A stretch of DNA of 52,409 bases, taken from assembly GCF_001650635.1 (NCBI RefSeq), contig NZ_LWQU01000126.1:1-52409 (forward strand), in the 5' to 3' direction. Under the pieces are notes generated by a model. It searched no databases and was not told the origin of the DNA. It saw only the letters and a program-made list of their open reading frames with translations. Source of the stretch: Magnetospirillum moscoviense. Lineage in GTDB: Bacteria; Pseudomonadota; Alphaproteobacteria; Rhodospirillales; Magnetospirillaceae. Positions 8,649-18,938 of the stretch are shown here, piece after piece; within the stretch, counting starts at the first letter, position 1; each line of letters begins with the position of its first letter. A program made the translations under genes and the position numbers.

Positions 8649-9080
8649 TTAGAATTGGTTCTTCATGGTTTCGGGGGCCGGACCCGGGGGGGCGCGCTCG
8701 ATCCAGTAGCTGGCGGCGGCCGGATCGCGCTTCAGGCGCATCGGGTCCTTGCCGGTGGCCCGCATCAGCAGACCGACCGGGGTGACGGTCACGAAGAACA
8801 GCAGGCCCATCACCAGGGGCGTGACGATATGGTGCAGCAGCATGCCGAACTTGAACCACAAAAGGTTCAAGGGCTTGAGCAGCCGCGGCGCCGCCAGCGC
8901 CGCGACCAGGAAGGCGACGGCCGCGCCAAGGGCCCACAGGCGGATCTCGCCGCCATCCTTCAACGGCCACAGCGCGATGATGGCGAACAGCACCGCGAAG
9001 ACCAGTCCGAACGACCGTTCAGAGCCGATCTTGACCTCGGTCACTGCCGTGAAACTCTCGTGCGTTCCGCCCTTGGCCAT
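8649..9080 (-). CDS. SxtJ family membrane protein
   Basis: A 143-residue membrane protein with three hydrophobic segments, at about 24-40, 46-64 and 82-103. A cytoplasmic tail rich in Lys, Arg and Pro follows. It matches the SxtJ family, named for an uncharacterised protein of the saxitoxin cluster and common beside DUF5989 and NodU/CmcH-type carbamoyltransferases. It is the first gene of the cassette. The ATG at 9080 has AGGGTG upstream. The function is not established; it may tie carbamoylation to the inner membrane. Confidence 0.8.
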   Translation of the reverse strand: MAKGGTHESFTAVTEVKIGSERSFGLVFAVLFAIIALWPLKDGGEIRLWALGAAVAFLVAALAAPRLLKPLNLLWFKFGMLLHHIVTPLVMGLLFFVTVTPVGLLMRATGKDPMRLKRDPAAASYWIERAPPGPAPETMKNQF

Positions 9081-9154
9081 GGGTCACCCTGCCTGTCTCG
9101 TGTGGCAGTCGTTACCATCAACGCAAGGGCAAAGCAACGCTTATGAGCTTCTGT

Positions 9155-12100
9155 TCAGCCGCCGGCTTCGGCCAGGGCGCGCAGTTGACGATTGATCACC
9201 GACAGCATTGACAGATCGACCTGCGGCGCCGCCCGCAGCTCGGCCAGCAGGCTATCGACCCGCTCGACCTCGGCCTGGTGACGGGTGGCCCAGGCCTCCA
9301 GCCCCTCGCCCTCGGCCAGCACGGCGTTGGCGATGCCCTGTTGGTGGCTGTAAAGCTCCTCGATGGCGGCGACGGCGGCCAGCTTGTCCCAGTGGCCACG
9401 CCCGCCAAGGCGCTGCGCCGACAGCCTGAGCCAGCCCAGGCCGAAGCGCGATCCGGCAGCGAAATAAACCTGCGCCGTCTCTTCCACATTCAGGCCGCGC
9501 CGGCCGGCGATGCGCACCACATCCAGCGCCGAGGCCAAGACGATCAGGCCGGCGACGCGGACGGCCACCGCTTCGGGCACCCCCTGGTCGACATAATCCT
9601 TGGTCCGGGCCGCCACCATTTCGGCGGTTTCCGGCGGCAAGGCCTGGCCACGGTGGGCATCGATGGCGGCGACACCAGGGGCGAACTCGGCGATCGCCGC
9701 ACCGATCTCGAAGGGAGCCGGCACGTGGCGCAGCACCCAGGCGGTGGCCCGTTCCAACAGACGGTTGGCCTCGGTCAGCATGGCGATCTGAACCGAGGCG
9801 GGCGCCTGGCCGTCCAAGGCCTCGATGGCCCGCCACACCTCGCGCAGGCCATAGGCGTCGCGGGCGACGATATAGGCCCGGGCCACCTCGGCGGCGCCGA
9901 AGCCGGTGCGCTCCATCATGTCCAGCACGAAGCCGGCACCGACCCGGTTGATCATCGAATTGGTCACCGTGGTAGCGACGATCTCGCGCCGCAGCCGATG
10001 ACGGGTGATTTCGTTGGCGAAACGGTCGCCCAGCGCGGTCGGGAAATAGCGGCGCAGATCGGCGGCCAGGAACGGATCGTCGGGCAGGTTCGAGCCCAGC
10101 ACCGCGTCGTGCAGCCAGATCTTCGAATAGGCCAGCAGCACCGCCAGTTCAGGCCGCACCAATCCCTTGCGCCGGGCGGCCCGTTCGGTCAGCACGTCCT
10201 CGCCGGGCAGGAATTCCAGGGCGCGGTCCAGTCGGCCGGCCTTCTCCAGCAAGCGCATGAAGCGGCCCTGGCCGTCCAGCAGGTCGGGACCGTTGGCCTC
10301 CATCACGCTGATGGCCTGGGTCTGCAGGTAATTGTCGCGCAGGACCAGCGCGGCGACCTCGTCGGTCATCGACGACAGCAAGGCGTCGCGCTGTTTCGCC
10401 GTCAAGTCGCCGGCGGCGACCAGATCGTCCACCAGGATCTTGATGTTGACCTCGTGGTCCGAGGTATCGACGCCGGCCGAATTGTCGATGGCGTCGGTGT
10501 TGAGGCGGATGCCGGCCAGCGCCGCCTCGATACGGGCCTTTTGCGTCATGCCCAGATTGGCGCCCTCGCCCAGCACCTTGGCGCGCAGGTCGGACGCATT
10601 GACGCGAAGCTGGTCGTTGGCGCGATCGCCGACATCGGTGTTGGTTTCCTCGCGCGCCTTGACATAGGTGCCGATGCCACCGAAGAACAGCAGATCGACC
10701 TGGGCGCACAGCAGGATGCGAATCAGTTCGGCCGGTGTCACCGTTTTTGCTTCGATACCGAAACGAGCGGCCATGGCCGGGCTGACCGGAATCGACTTCG
10801 CCGCCCGCGAGAAGATGCCGCCACCGGTGGAAATGCGACTTTGGTCATAATCCGGCCAGGATTTGACCGCCTTGAACAGCCGTTCGCGCTCGGCGAAGGC
10901 GGCCGCCGGGTCGGGATCGGGGTCGATGAAGATGTGGGCGTGGTTAAAGGCCGCCACCAGCTTGATATGGGGCGAGCACAGCATGCCGTTGCCGAACACG
11001 TCGCCCGACATGTCGCCGACGCCGATGCAGGTGAAGTCCTGGGTCTGGGTGTCGATGCCGATCTCACGGAAATGGCGCTTCACCGCCTCCCAGGCGCCGC
11101 GCGCGGTGATGCCCATCGCCTTGTGGTCATAGCCCTTCGAGCCGCCGCTGGCGAAGGCGTCGCCCAGCCAGAAGCCGACTTCCAGGCTGATGGAGTTGGC
11201 GATGTCCGAGAAGGTGGCGGTGCCCTTGTCGGCGGCCACCACCAGATAGGGATCGTCGCCGTCGCGGCGCACCACCCGATCCGGCGCCATCACCGATCCG
11301 CCCTTCAAGGTATCGGTGACGTCCAGCAGACCGCGCATCATCGCCTGATAGCAGGCGATACCCTCGGCCAGCAGCGCCTCGCGCCCACCTTCGGCTGGCG
11401 GCTGCTTGACCACGAAGCCGCCCTTGGCCCCCACCGGCACGATCACCGCGTTCTTGACCATCTGCGCCTTCATCAGCCCCAGAATCTCGGTGCGGAAATC
11501 ATCGCGCCGGTCCGACCAGCGGATGCCGCCGCGCGCCACCCGGCCGCCGCGCAGGTGAATCGCTTCGACACGCGGGGAATAGACCCAGATTTCCACCCAT
11601 GGCCGCGGCGCCGGCAAATCGTCGATCGCCCGGCTGTCCAGCTTGAACGACACCCACGGCCGGTCGAGATAGAAATTGGTGCGAAGCGTGGCGCGGATCA
11701 GGTTGAGAAAGCGGCGCAAGATTCGGTCGTCGTCGGCGCTATCGACCTGATCCAGCAGGGCGGCGGTCTGGCTTTCGACGAAACAGGGGTCGCCGGCCCG
11801 ATGATCCGGATCGAACAGGGCCTCGAACAAGGTGACCAGGCCGACGGTCTGGGCCGGGTTGGCCGCCAGGGCCCGCTCGATATTGGCCTGCGACAGACTA
11901 TAGCCGGCCTGGCGCAGATATTTGGCATAGGCCCGCAAGATCACCACCTGGCGCCAGGCCAGGCCGGCGGTCAGCACCAGCCGGTTGAAGCCGTCGCTTT
12001 CCGCCTCGCCGCGCCAGATGCGGGCCAGCGCCTCTTCGAAGGCGGCGCCCCGGCCGGCAAGATCGAGTGCCGTGCCGTCGGCCGATTCCAGCTGGAAATC

Positions 12101-13939
12101 ATGAATCCACACCGGACTGGCCTGGTCGGCGGCATGGATCTCGTGCGGGACCTCGGCGATGACGCGAAGGCCCATGGCCTCGAGGATCGGCAAGATATCC
12201 GACAGAGCCACCGTCTGGCCGCGGCGCAGCAGCTTGAGCCGGGCCTCGTGCTCGGCCGCCTCGACCGGCCGATAGAGGTTAAGACCGAGATCGGCCCCGG
12301 CCAGCACCGCCTCCAGCCGATCGATGTCGGCCACCGCCGCCAGGGCCGGATGGCGTTCGCGGTAGGAGGCGGCGAAGGCGTCGCGCCAGCGCCGTGCCAG
12401 TTTCAGGCCCTTGGCCTCGCCCTGGGCGGCGATCAGCGCATCCTGCAGCTGGTCGGCCCATGAGCGCGCCGCGTCGGCCAGGCGGCGCTCCAGGTCGGAT
12501 TCGTCGATGTCCGGCACCTTGGTGCCGGGTTGGGTGCGGATCACCACATGCAGGCGCGCCAGCGGCCCGTCGGCGACCTGGGTGTAATAGGCGTCGAGGT
12601 GACCGCCATAGGCCTGTTCCAGCAGCCGGGTCACCGCCAGCCTGAGCGGCGTGTCGTAGCGGTCGCGCGGCAAGTACACCAGACACGAGACGAAACGGCC
12701 GAAATCGTCGGGCCGCACGAACAAGGCGACGCGCGGACGTTCCTGCAGATGCAGAATACCCAGCGCGATGCGATACAGGCGGTCCTCGCCGATCTGGAAC
12801 AGCTCGTCGCGGGGATAGGTTTCCAGGATGTTGACCAGGGCCTTGGAATCGTGACTGAACGGCGCGAAGCCGGCTCGGGCCTGCACCTCGGCCACCCGCT
12901 TGCGCAGCAACGGAATGCTGGACGGGTTGCGGGTATAGGCCGCCGAGGTGAACAGGCCCAGAAAGGCGTGCAGCCCGACCACCTTGCCGGCCTTGTTGAC
13001 CTGCTTCACCCCGATCACATCCATGTGGACCGGCCGGTGGACGGTGGCATGGCGCGTCGATTTGGTGACCATCAACAGGCCCGGCGCGGTCAGGAACGAG
13101 CGGATTTCGGCGGGCATCTGCGCCAGGGTGACGGTGTCATCGAACACGGTGACCTGAGAATCGCGCAAGATGCCCAGGCCGGCATCGGCATCGACCGTCA
13201 CCTTGGGGGAGTCGCCTTCGCCGGAAAACACGAAGCGGCGATAGCCCAGGAAACTGAAATGATCGTCGTGCAACCAATCAAGGAAGGCCACCGTCTCGTC
13301 GGAATCCGCCCGGGTCTTGGCCAACTTGGCCACGTCTTCACTGGCGGCGCGGATCACGGCGCGCATCGGCTGCCAATCGACCACCGCCGCCCGCACGTCG
13401 GCCAGCACCTGACCCAGCCTCGCGGCCAGATCGGCATGCTGGCCCACCTCCTGCCGATCGACCAGGATGTGCATCACCGATTCGGCACGGCCGACGCCGT
13501 CGGCCAGGGAGCCCAATTCGACCAGACGGCCCGATTCGTCTCGACTTGCCGAAATCACCGGGTGAACCAGCAGGTGGATGGCGATGCCACGGCGGGCCAA
13601 TTCCATGGCCACCGAATCCACCAGGAACGGCATGTCGTCGTTGACGATCTCGATGGCGGTGTGGGGCGAGGTCCAGCCGTGCTTTTCCAGATCGGGGTCG
13701 AACACCCGCAGGCGGGGCTGGCCGGGGGGGCGCTCTTTCAGGTGACCCAGCAGGCCGACGATCACCGCGAACAGGCGACCGGGCTCGGCTTCTTCGACAT
13801 CGGCGGCTGGCAGGCCGGCCAGAAAGATCATGGCCAGCCGACTGGCGGCTTCCCCTCGGGCGGGGTCGAGCTTCTGCCGGGCCAGGCCATCCAGAGAGTC
13901 GGCCAGGCTCGATCGGTTGAGATCGCTGAAATGGGTCAT
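9155..13939 (-). CDS. gdhB: NAD-specific glutamate dehydrogenase, large (180 kDa) type
   Basis: A 1594-residue protein, the usual size of the 180-kDa NAD-dependent glutamate dehydrogenases. These deaminate glutamate to 2-oxoglutarate and ammonia for catabolism. The long N-terminal half contains regulatory segments such as DMPFLVDSVAMEL near residue 95. The catalytic part holds KGGFVVK (substrate-binding Lys region), then GGSVMAPDRVVRRDGDDPYLVVAADKG-type sequence and GVGDMSGDVFGNGML (dinucleotide-binding fold). A C-terminal helical region follows. GGAGGG lies ahead of the ATG at 13939. It sits 100 bp downstream of holA but may have its own promoter. The symbol follows Pseudomonas usage. Confidence 0.92.
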   Translation of the reverse strand: MTHFSDLNRSSLADSLDGLARQKLDPARGEAASRLAMIFLAGLPAADVEEAEPGRLFAVIVGLLGHLKERPPGQPRLRVFDPDLEKHGWTSPHTAIEIVNDDMPFLVDSVAMELARRGIAIHLLVHPVISASRDESGRLVELGSLADGVGRAESVMHILVDRQEVGQHADLAARLGQVLADVRAAVVDWQPMRAVIRAASEDVAKLAKTRADSDETVAFLDWLHDDHFSFLGYRRFVFSGEGDSPKVTVDADAGLGILRDSQVTVFDDTVTLAQMPAEIRSFLTAPGLLMVTKSTRHATVHRPVHMDVIGVKQVNKAGKVVGLHAFLGLFTSAAYTRNPSSIPLLRKRVAEVQARAGFAPFSHDSKALVNILETYPRDELFQIGEDRLYRIALGILHLQERPRVALFVRPDDFGRFVSCLVYLPRDRYDTPLRLAVTRLLEQAYGGHLDAYYTQVADGPLARLHVVIRTQPGTKVPDIDESDLERRLADAARSWADQLQDALIAAQGEAKGLKLARRWRDAFAASYRERHPALAAVADIDRLEAVLAGADLGLNLYRPVEAAEHEARLKLLRRGQTVALSDILPILEAMGLRVIAEVPHEIHAADQASPVWIHDFQLESADGTALDLAGRGAAFEEALARIWRGEAESDGFNRLVLTAGLAWRQVVILRAYAKYLRQAGYSLSQANIERALAANPAQTVGLVTLFEALFDPDHRAGDPCFVESQTAALLDQVDSADDDRILRRFLNLIRATLRTNFYLDRPWVSFKLDSRAIDDLPAPRPWVEIWVYSPRVEAIHLRGGRVARGGIRWSDRRDDFRTEILGLMKAQMVKNAVIVPVGAKGGFVVKQPPAEGGREALLAEGIACYQAMMRGLLDVTDTLKGGSVMAPDRVVRRDGDDPYLVVAADKGTATFSDIANSISLEVGFWLGDAFASGGSKGYDHKAMGITARGAWEAVKRHFREIGIDTQTQDFTCIGVGDMSGDVFGNGMLCSPHIKLVAAFNHAHIFIDPDPDPAAAFAERERLFKAVKSWPDYDQSRISTGGGIFSRAAKSIPVSPAMAARFGIEAKTVTPAELIRILLCAQVDLLFFGGIGTYVKAREETNTDVGDRANDQLRVNASDLRAKVLGEGANLGMTQKARIEAALAGIRLNTDAIDNSAGVDTSDHEVNIKILVDDLVAAGDLTAKQRDALLSSMTDEVAALVLRDNYLQTQAISVMEANGPDLLDGQGRFMRLLEKAGRLDRALEFLPGEDVLTERAARRKGLVRPELAVLLAYSKIWLHDAVLGSNLPDDPFLAADLRRYFPTALGDRFANEITRHRLRREIVATTVTNSMINRVGAGFVLDMMERTGFGAAEVARAYIVARDAYGLREVWRAIEALDGQAPASVQIAMLTEANRLLERATAWVLRHVPAPFEIGAAIAEFAPGVAAIDAHRGQALPPETAEMVAARTKDYVDQGVPEAVAVRVAGLIVLASALDVVRIAGRRGLNVEETAQVYFAAGSRFGLGWLRLSAQRLGGRGHWDKLAAVAAIEELYSHQQGIANAVLAEGEGLEAWATRHQAEVERVDSLLAELRAAPQVDLSMLSVINRQLRALAEAGG

Positions 13940-14039
13940 GAAGCCCTCCCCTGCGGCGCGGGTCGGCGCGCGCGATGGTTCCCCCGACTCATTAGGGGAC
14001 GATCGGGGGGTAATTTCAACGGGTTGAAGACGGAAAAGC

Positions 14040-15065
14040 CTATTTCGCCCGGCCGGCGGCCCGCGCCAACTGCATCACCGCGCGCGAGCACAGCTCGTCG
14101 GCCGGCATGCCGGTGGTCTTGCAATCGGTCTCGGCCTCGATCAGCAGCTCCAGCGCACGGCCGACACGATCGACCGGCCAGCGGCCGATCTGGCGGCGGA
14201 CCCGGTCGGCCATCTTGAAGATCACCGGCGGTTTCAGGGCGGCCATGGCCTGATCGGGTGAGCGGCCTTGCGCCACCAGGCCGGCGGCAAAGTGCAGACG
14301 TTGAAAGTGACGTGACAGCGCCCGTAGCACCGTCACCGCGTTGGTCCCCTCGCGGGTCAGGCGATCGAGCACGCGCTGGGCGGTGGCATGGTCGCCCTCG
14401 GCTGCGGCCATGGCCAGATCGTCCATCGACAAGGCGGCGGTATCGCCGACACAGGCCGAGGCGTCGGCCAGACTGACCCGGCCGGGCCCCCCCATATAGA
14501 GCGCCAGCTTTTGCAGCTCGGCCCGGGTCAAGCGGCGGTCGCCACCCAAATGGTCCATCAGATAGGCCAGGGCGTCGGCTTCCGGCGTCAGGCCGTGCGC
14601 CTTCAACTCCTCGACGATGACCTGATGCAGGCTGCCGCCTTCGTCTCCATAGCAAGGAATCGCCGCCGCGTTGTCGGCCCCCTCGAACAGCTTGCGCAAC
14701 GATGAACGCGGCCCCAGATCGCCGCCTTCCAGCAAGATCAGGGCGTCGCCCTTGGGGTCACCCAGGAATCCTTGGACCAGTGACGTCAGGGTATCGGCGG
14801 CGTCGCGCACGATCACCACCCGGCGCCCGCCGGTCATGGCCATAGCCGCGGCTTCGTCGGCCAGGCGCGCGGGATCGTCCTTCAGGCTGGCGGCGGTCAG
14901 ATCGGCGACGCGGAAGGGATCCTTGAGGTCGGCGACCACCCCCTTGCCCAAACGCTCGATTCTTTCGCGGACCAGGCCGCTATCGGGACCAAACACCAAG
15001 ATGATTCGGGCCTTGGAATCGGGCGCCTTCAGGAAGGCCTCGATCCTGGCCCCCGACAGCTTCAC
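14040..15065 (-). CDS. holA: DNA polymerase III delta subunit
   Basis: A 341-residue protein matching the delta subunit of the clamp loader, which opens the beta sliding clamp during replication. The opening [11 protein letters not shown], then ARIILVFGPDSGLVRERIERL and later DHLGGDRRLTRAELQKLALY are typical of HolA. The ATPase P-loop is naturally absent in delta. The GTG start overlaps the lptE stop in a GTGA, so it is translated with leuS and lptE as one operon. The order leuS-lptE-holA is common in alphaproteobacteria. Confidence 0.92.
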   Translation of the reverse strand: MKLSGARIEAFLKAPDSKARIILVFGPDSGLVRERIERLGKGVVADLKDPFRVADLTAASLKDDPARLADEAAAMAMTGGRRVVIVRDAADTLTSLVQGFLGDPKGDALILLEGGDLGPRSSLRKLFEGADNAAAIPCYGDEGGSLHQVIVEELKAHGLTPEADALAYLMDHLGGDRRLTRAELQKLALYMGGPGRVSLADASACVGDTAALSMDDLAMAAAEGDHATAQRVLDRLTREGTNAVTVLRALSRHFQRLHFAAGLVAQGRSPDQAMAALKPPVIFKMADRVRRQIGRWPVDRVGRALELLIEAETDCKTTGMPADELCSRAVMQLARAAGRAK

Positions 15066-15607
15066 CGGGCGAACTCGGGCTTGAAGCCGGCGGCACGACT
15101 AGAGAAATAGGCCGCCAATTGGTTGCGGATGCTCCCGGCCAGCTCGGACAAGGCGCGATCCTCGGCATCGCGCTCGGTGGCGATGGTGCCGTAGCGCGGG
15201 CCGTAATAGCGATAGCTGGTGATCGAGCGGGCCGTGCCGGCGAAAGCGGTCTTACTCACCGATTCGTCGGCGATGTCAACCAGCGAGAATTGTGCGGTCA
15301 TCGTCATGTTGCCCAAGGCCGCACCACCACTTTGGTCGGTGCTGACCGCGCCGGACGACCCCGACACCTTGACACTAAGGGAATAACGCGGGCGGGCAAC
15401 TTCGCCGGTGGGAGAGAGCTGCTGAACCAGGGCATTGCGCAATTGCTGCCCGATCCGGTCCTCGATGGCGCCGACCCTGATTTGGGCCAATTCCGACGCG
15501 GTCGGGCTTTTTTGCTCGGCGCGGTCGCCATACATCGGCCGGAAGCCGCAGCCCACCGGGCCCAGCACCGCGATCATCACCACCAGGAGCGTTCTAGACC
15601 ACCACAT
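15062..15607 (-). CDS. lptE: LPS assembly lipoprotein LptE
   Basis: A 181-residue outer-membrane lipoprotein that plugs the LptD barrel for lipopolysaccharide export. The signal peptide is hydrophobic (about 5-16) and ends in a lipobox-like GPVGC around residue 20, followed by GFRPMYG, a hallmark of LptE. Sequence after the Cys is variable, as in the family. The ATG lies inside the last codons of leuS (14-bp overlap) and the stop overlaps holA. No better start is available, since a later one would remove the signal peptide. Confidence 0.9.
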   Translation of the reverse strand: MWWSRTLLVVMIAVLGPVGCGFRPMYGDRAEQKSPTASELAQIRVGAIEDRIGQQLRNALVQQLSPTGEVARPRYSLSVKVSGSSGAVSTDQSGGAALGNMTMTAQFSLVDIADESVSKTAFAGTARSITSYRYYGPRYGTIATERDAEDRALSELAGSIRNQLAAYFSSRAAGFKPEFAR

Positions 15608-18152
15608 TGACGATCCGATTCGGCACGACCACCACCTTGCGCGGCGCCTTGCCCGACATTGCCGCGATCACCGCCTCTTGCGCAAGCGCGGTTTCCTCGG
15701 CCAGCTTGGCGTCGGCATCCTTGGGCAGGTCGATGGTGGCGCGCAGCTTGCCGTTGACCTGGACGGCGACGGTGACGCTGTCTTCCACCAAAAGACTGGC
15801 ATCGGCCACTGGCCACGCCGTGTCGGATACCAGCGTCGCATGGCCCAGCTCGGACCACAATTCCTCGGCCAGATGCGGCATCATCGGCGCCATCAGCAGC
15901 ACCACCGCTTCCAATCCCTCGCGCATGGTCCAGCCCGAGGCGCCATCGGACAGGGCGTTGGTCAACTCGCGGATGCGGGCCACCGCCTTGTTGAAGTGAA
16001 AGCGGTCAAGATCTTCCGACACCAGGGCGATGGTCTTGTGGATCTGGCGGCGGACCTTGACGGCGCTGTCATCCAGGGCGGGCATCGCAGCACCCGGCGG
16101 CGGCAAGGTATCAAGGGCGCCGATGACCAGCCGCCACAGGCGGTTGACGTAGCGCCAGGCGCCGTCGATGCCGGCGTCGGTCCATTCCAGATCGCGCTCG
16201 GGCGGGCTGTCGGACAGCATGAACAGCCGGGCGGTATCGGCGCCGTAGGTCTCGATGATATGGGCCGGATCGACGACGTTGCGCTTCGACTTGCTCATCT
16301 TCTCGGAGCGGCCCAGCGCCACCGGCTGGCCGGTCTGGACGTGCTTCAGCGCACCGCCTTCCTTGACCACCTCGTCGGGGTAAAGCCAGGCGCCGGCCTG
16401 GTCCTTATAGGTCTCGTGACAGACCATGCCCTGGGTCAGCAGGCCGTCGAACGGCTCCTTGACCCCCAGATAGCCGCATTCCTTCATGGCGCGGGTGAAG
16501 AAGCGGGAATAAAGCAGGTGCAGCACCGCATGCTCGATGCCGCCGATATACTGATCCACCGGCAGCCAGTAATCGGCCGCCGCGCGGTCGAAGGCGACGT
16601 CGTCACGGGTCGGTGAGGCGAAGCGGGCGAAATACCAAGACGATTCGAAGAAGGTGTCGAAGGTGTCGGTCTCGCGCCGGGCCGGCTTGCCGCAGCAAGG
16701 GCAGGCCACATGCTTCCAGGTCGGGTGATGGTCCAGCGGGTTGCCCGGCTTGTCGAAGCCGACATCTTCCGGCAGCCGCACCGGCAACTGCTCGGCCGGC
16801 ACCGGCACGGCGCCGCAGGTCTCGCAATGGATGATCGGGATCGGGCAGCCCCAATAACGCTGGCGCGACACGCCCCAGTCGCGCAGGCGCCAATTGACCG
16901 TCTTGGCCCCCAGGCCCTCGCTCTCGATGCGGGCGATGGCGGCAGCCTTGGCGGCATCCACCCCCATCCCGTCCAGGAATTGGGAATTGATCAAGATGCC
17001 GTCGCCGCTATAGGCCTCGGCGCCGACCTGATAGGAACCGGCATCCTCGCCCGGCGGCAGGACCACCGGCTTGACCGGCAGACCGTACTTGCGGGCGAAA
17101 TCCAGATCGCGCTGATCATGGGCCGGGCAGCCGAAAATGGCGCCCGAGCCGTATTCCATCAGCACGAAATTGGCGACATAGATCGGCAGGTGCCAGCCGG
17201 GGACGAAGGGATGGCAGGCCTGCAGGCCGGTGTCGAAGCCCTTCTTCTCGGCGGTTTCCAGCACCGCTTCCGAGGTGCCCATGCGGTTGCATTCGGCGAC
17301 GAAATCGGCCAGGCCGGCATTGTTGGCCGCCAACTCGGCTGCCAGCGGATGGTTGGGGGAAATGGCCAGGAAGGCGGCACCGAACAAGGTGTCGGGGCGG
17401 GTGGTGAAGATTTCCAGCCGGTCGCTACGACCGTCGATGTCCCACACCAGCCGCGCACCCTCGGACCGGCCGATCCAGTTTTCCTGCATCAGGCGCACGC
17501 GGTCGGGCCACCGTTCCAGCCCCTTCAACGAGTCCAGCAGATCGTCGGCGAAGGCGGTGATCTTCAGGAACCATTGCGACAGCAGCCGCTTTTCCACCAA
17601 CGCGCCCGAACGCCAGCCGCGACCGTCGATGACCTGTTCGTTGGCCAGCACGGTGTTTTCCACCGGGTCCCAATTGACCCAGGATTCCTTGCGATAGACC
17701 AGGCCGGCCTTCAGGAAATCCAGGAACATCTTCTGTTCGTGGCGGTAATATTCGGGCTCGCATGTGGCCAGCTCGCGCGACCAGTCATAGGACAGGCCCA
17801 TCGACTTCAATTGCTCGCGCATGGCGGCGACATTCTCGCGCGTCCACTTGGCGGGGTGGACGTTGCGCTCGATGGCGGCGTTCTCGGCCGGCAGGCCGAA
17901 AGCATCCCAGCCCATCGGGTGCAGCACATTGAAACCCTTGGCCCGCTTGGTGCGCGCCACCACGTCACCCAGGGTGTAATTGCGCACATGGCCCATATGG
18001 ATGCGGCCCGACGGATAAGGAAACATTTCGAGGACGAAATATTTTGGCCGGCTGGCATCCTCGGTGGCGGCGAAGGTCTTGCGCTCGTCCCACACGCGCT
18101 GCCACTTGGTTTCGGTTTCCTTGACGTTATAACGTTCGTCGGTGCGCGACAT
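15594..18152 (-). CDS. leuS: Leucyl-tRNA synthetase
   Basis: An 852-residue class I aminoacyl-tRNA synthetase that charges tRNA-Leu. The HIGH motif appears as HMGHVRNY near residue 53 and the KMSKS loop as KMSKSKRN near 618. Between them lies the CP1 editing domain, with its Thr-rich FTTRPDT segment near 255, and a Zn-binding region with CETCG and CPCCG near 437 and 477. Length is standard. It opens the leuS-lptE-holA operon. The start at 18152 lies 56 bp downstream of the DUF3576 gene, which may be co-transcribed. Confidence 0.97.
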   Translation of the reverse strand: MSRTDERYNVKETETKWQRVWDERKTFAATEDASRPKYFVLEMFPYPSGRIHMGHVRNYTLGDVVARTKRAKGFNVLHPMGWDAFGLPAENAAIERNVHPAKWTRENVAAMREQLKSMGLSYDWSRELATCEPEYYRHEQKMFLDFLKAGLVYRKESWVNWDPVENTVLANEQVIDGRGWRSGALVEKRLLSQWFLKITAFADDLLDSLKGLERWPDRVRLMQENWIGRSEGARLVWDIDGRSDRLEIFTTRPDTLFGAAFLAISPNHPLAAELAANNAGLADFVAECNRMGTSEAVLETAEKKGFDTGLQACHPFVPGWHLPIYVANFVLMEYGSGAIFGCPAHDQRDLDFARKYGLPVKPVVLPPGEDAGSYQVGAEAYSGDGILINSQFLDGMGVDAAKAAAIARIESEGLGAKTVNWRLRDWGVSRQRYWGCPIPIIHCETCGAVPVPAEQLPVRLPEDVGFDKPGNPLDHHPTWKHVACPCCGKPARRETDTFDTFFESSWYFARFASPTRDDVAFDRAAADYWLPVDQYIGGIEHAVLHLLYSRFFTRAMKECGYLGVKEPFDGLLTQGMVCHETYKDQAGAWLYPDEVVKEGGALKHVQTGQPVALGRSEKMSKSKRNVVDPAHIIETYGADTARLFMLSDSPPERDLEWTDAGIDGAWRYVNRLWRLVIGALDTLPPPGAAMPALDDSAVKVRRQIHKTIALVSEDLDRFHFNKAVARIRELTNALSDGASGWTMREGLEAVVLLMAPMMPHLAEELWSELGHATLVSDTAWPVADASLLVEDSVTVAVQVNGKLRATIDLPKDADAKLAEETALAQEAVIAAMSGKAPRKVVVVPNRIVNVVV

Positions 18153-18208
18153 CTGCGTCCGGCCCTAAAGTTCTGGAGTGAAGAAGGAATTCGCTGAAGC
18201 CGGCCGCT

Positions 18209-18739
18209 TTACTCGGTCGAGACGATGCGCAGCTGCCGCGCCCGGGTCAGGATCGAATTTTCCAGCTCGCCGGCCATCTTGGCCTCGATCTTGACATCGA
18301 CCCATTGGCCCATGGCGTCACGCGCCTGCTTGAACACCGACACCTTGACGCCATCGGCGCGCAGCGCCCGGTCAAGAATGAAGACGTTGACCTTGAAACG
18401 CTCGTTCGGCGCCTCGGGCAGCTGGTACCAATCGGTGATGATGGTGCCGCCGAACGGGTCGGCGGTGGCGATCGGCATGAAGCCCAGCGTATCCAGCGAC
18501 GCGCGCCACAGGAACGAATTGACGCCGATACCCTCGCCGCCGCCAGTGCCCTTCTTCTTGTCGCCGAACAGACCTTCGGCGCCGAACACCGTCTCGCGCT
18601 TTTCGTCGCCCATGCGCGGGGCCGAGGCACCCCTGTCCCTGGTGGGATAGACCGCCTTGCCGCCTTCGCAGGCGGACAGGACCACCACCGAAAGCATCAG
18701 AACCACAACGGCAAGACTTCTTGCCCACAGACTGTTCAT
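18209..18739 (-). CDS. DUF3576 domain-containing lipoprotein
   Basis: A 176-residue protein with an N-terminal signal peptide ending in the lipobox LSAC (Cys near 24), then a low-complexity linker and a conserved domain beginning GVNSFLWRASLDTLGFMP. This is the alphaproteobacterial DUF3576 family, usually next to leuS. It should be a periplasmic lipoprotein of unknown role. The ATG at 18739 was chosen because AAGGG sits 8 nt upstream. Two upstream ATGs (18745, 18766) are possible but badly spaced. Confidence 0.85.
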   Translation of the reverse strand: MNSLWARSLAVVVLMLSVVVLSACEGGKAVYPTRDRGASAPRMGDEKRETVFGAEGLFGDKKKGTGGGEGIGVNSFLWRASLDTLGFMPIATADPFGGTIITDWYQLPEAPNERFKVNVFILDRALRADGVKVSVFKQARDAMGQWVDVKIEAKMAGELENSILTRARQLRIVSTE

Positions 18740-18880
18740 TGCCATCACCCTTGCATGACCGGCCACACCGGCACGACAGACGCGCTTCCAGACGGCAGTG
18801 CCGTTGGATCATTTGGGCAGAGAATGCACCCTTGCCGCCCATTGGGGCAAGCCCCGCGTTGAAGTCGGGCGAGCGGCCCC

Positions 18881-18914
18881 AAAGACAAAGGCCCGCGGGA
18901 TGATCCCGCGGGCC
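18881..18914 (-). terminator. Rho-independent terminator of porin 1
   Basis: A perfect 11-bp stem pairs 18890-18900 with 18904-18914 (GGCCCGCGGGA/TCCCGCGGGCC) around a 3-nt loop. Read on the minus strand it is followed by TTTGTCTTT. It starts 25 bp after the porin 1 stop. Confidence 0.85.
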
Positions 18915-18938
18915 TGTATCCTTGATACCGATCCGGCC

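Noticed and set aside
9278..12463. Very long open frame (1061 codons) on the plus strand
   Set aside because: It is antisense to the NAD-glutamate dehydrogenase, has no family motifs, and results from the high GC content; the minus-strand protein is a full-length known enzyme.
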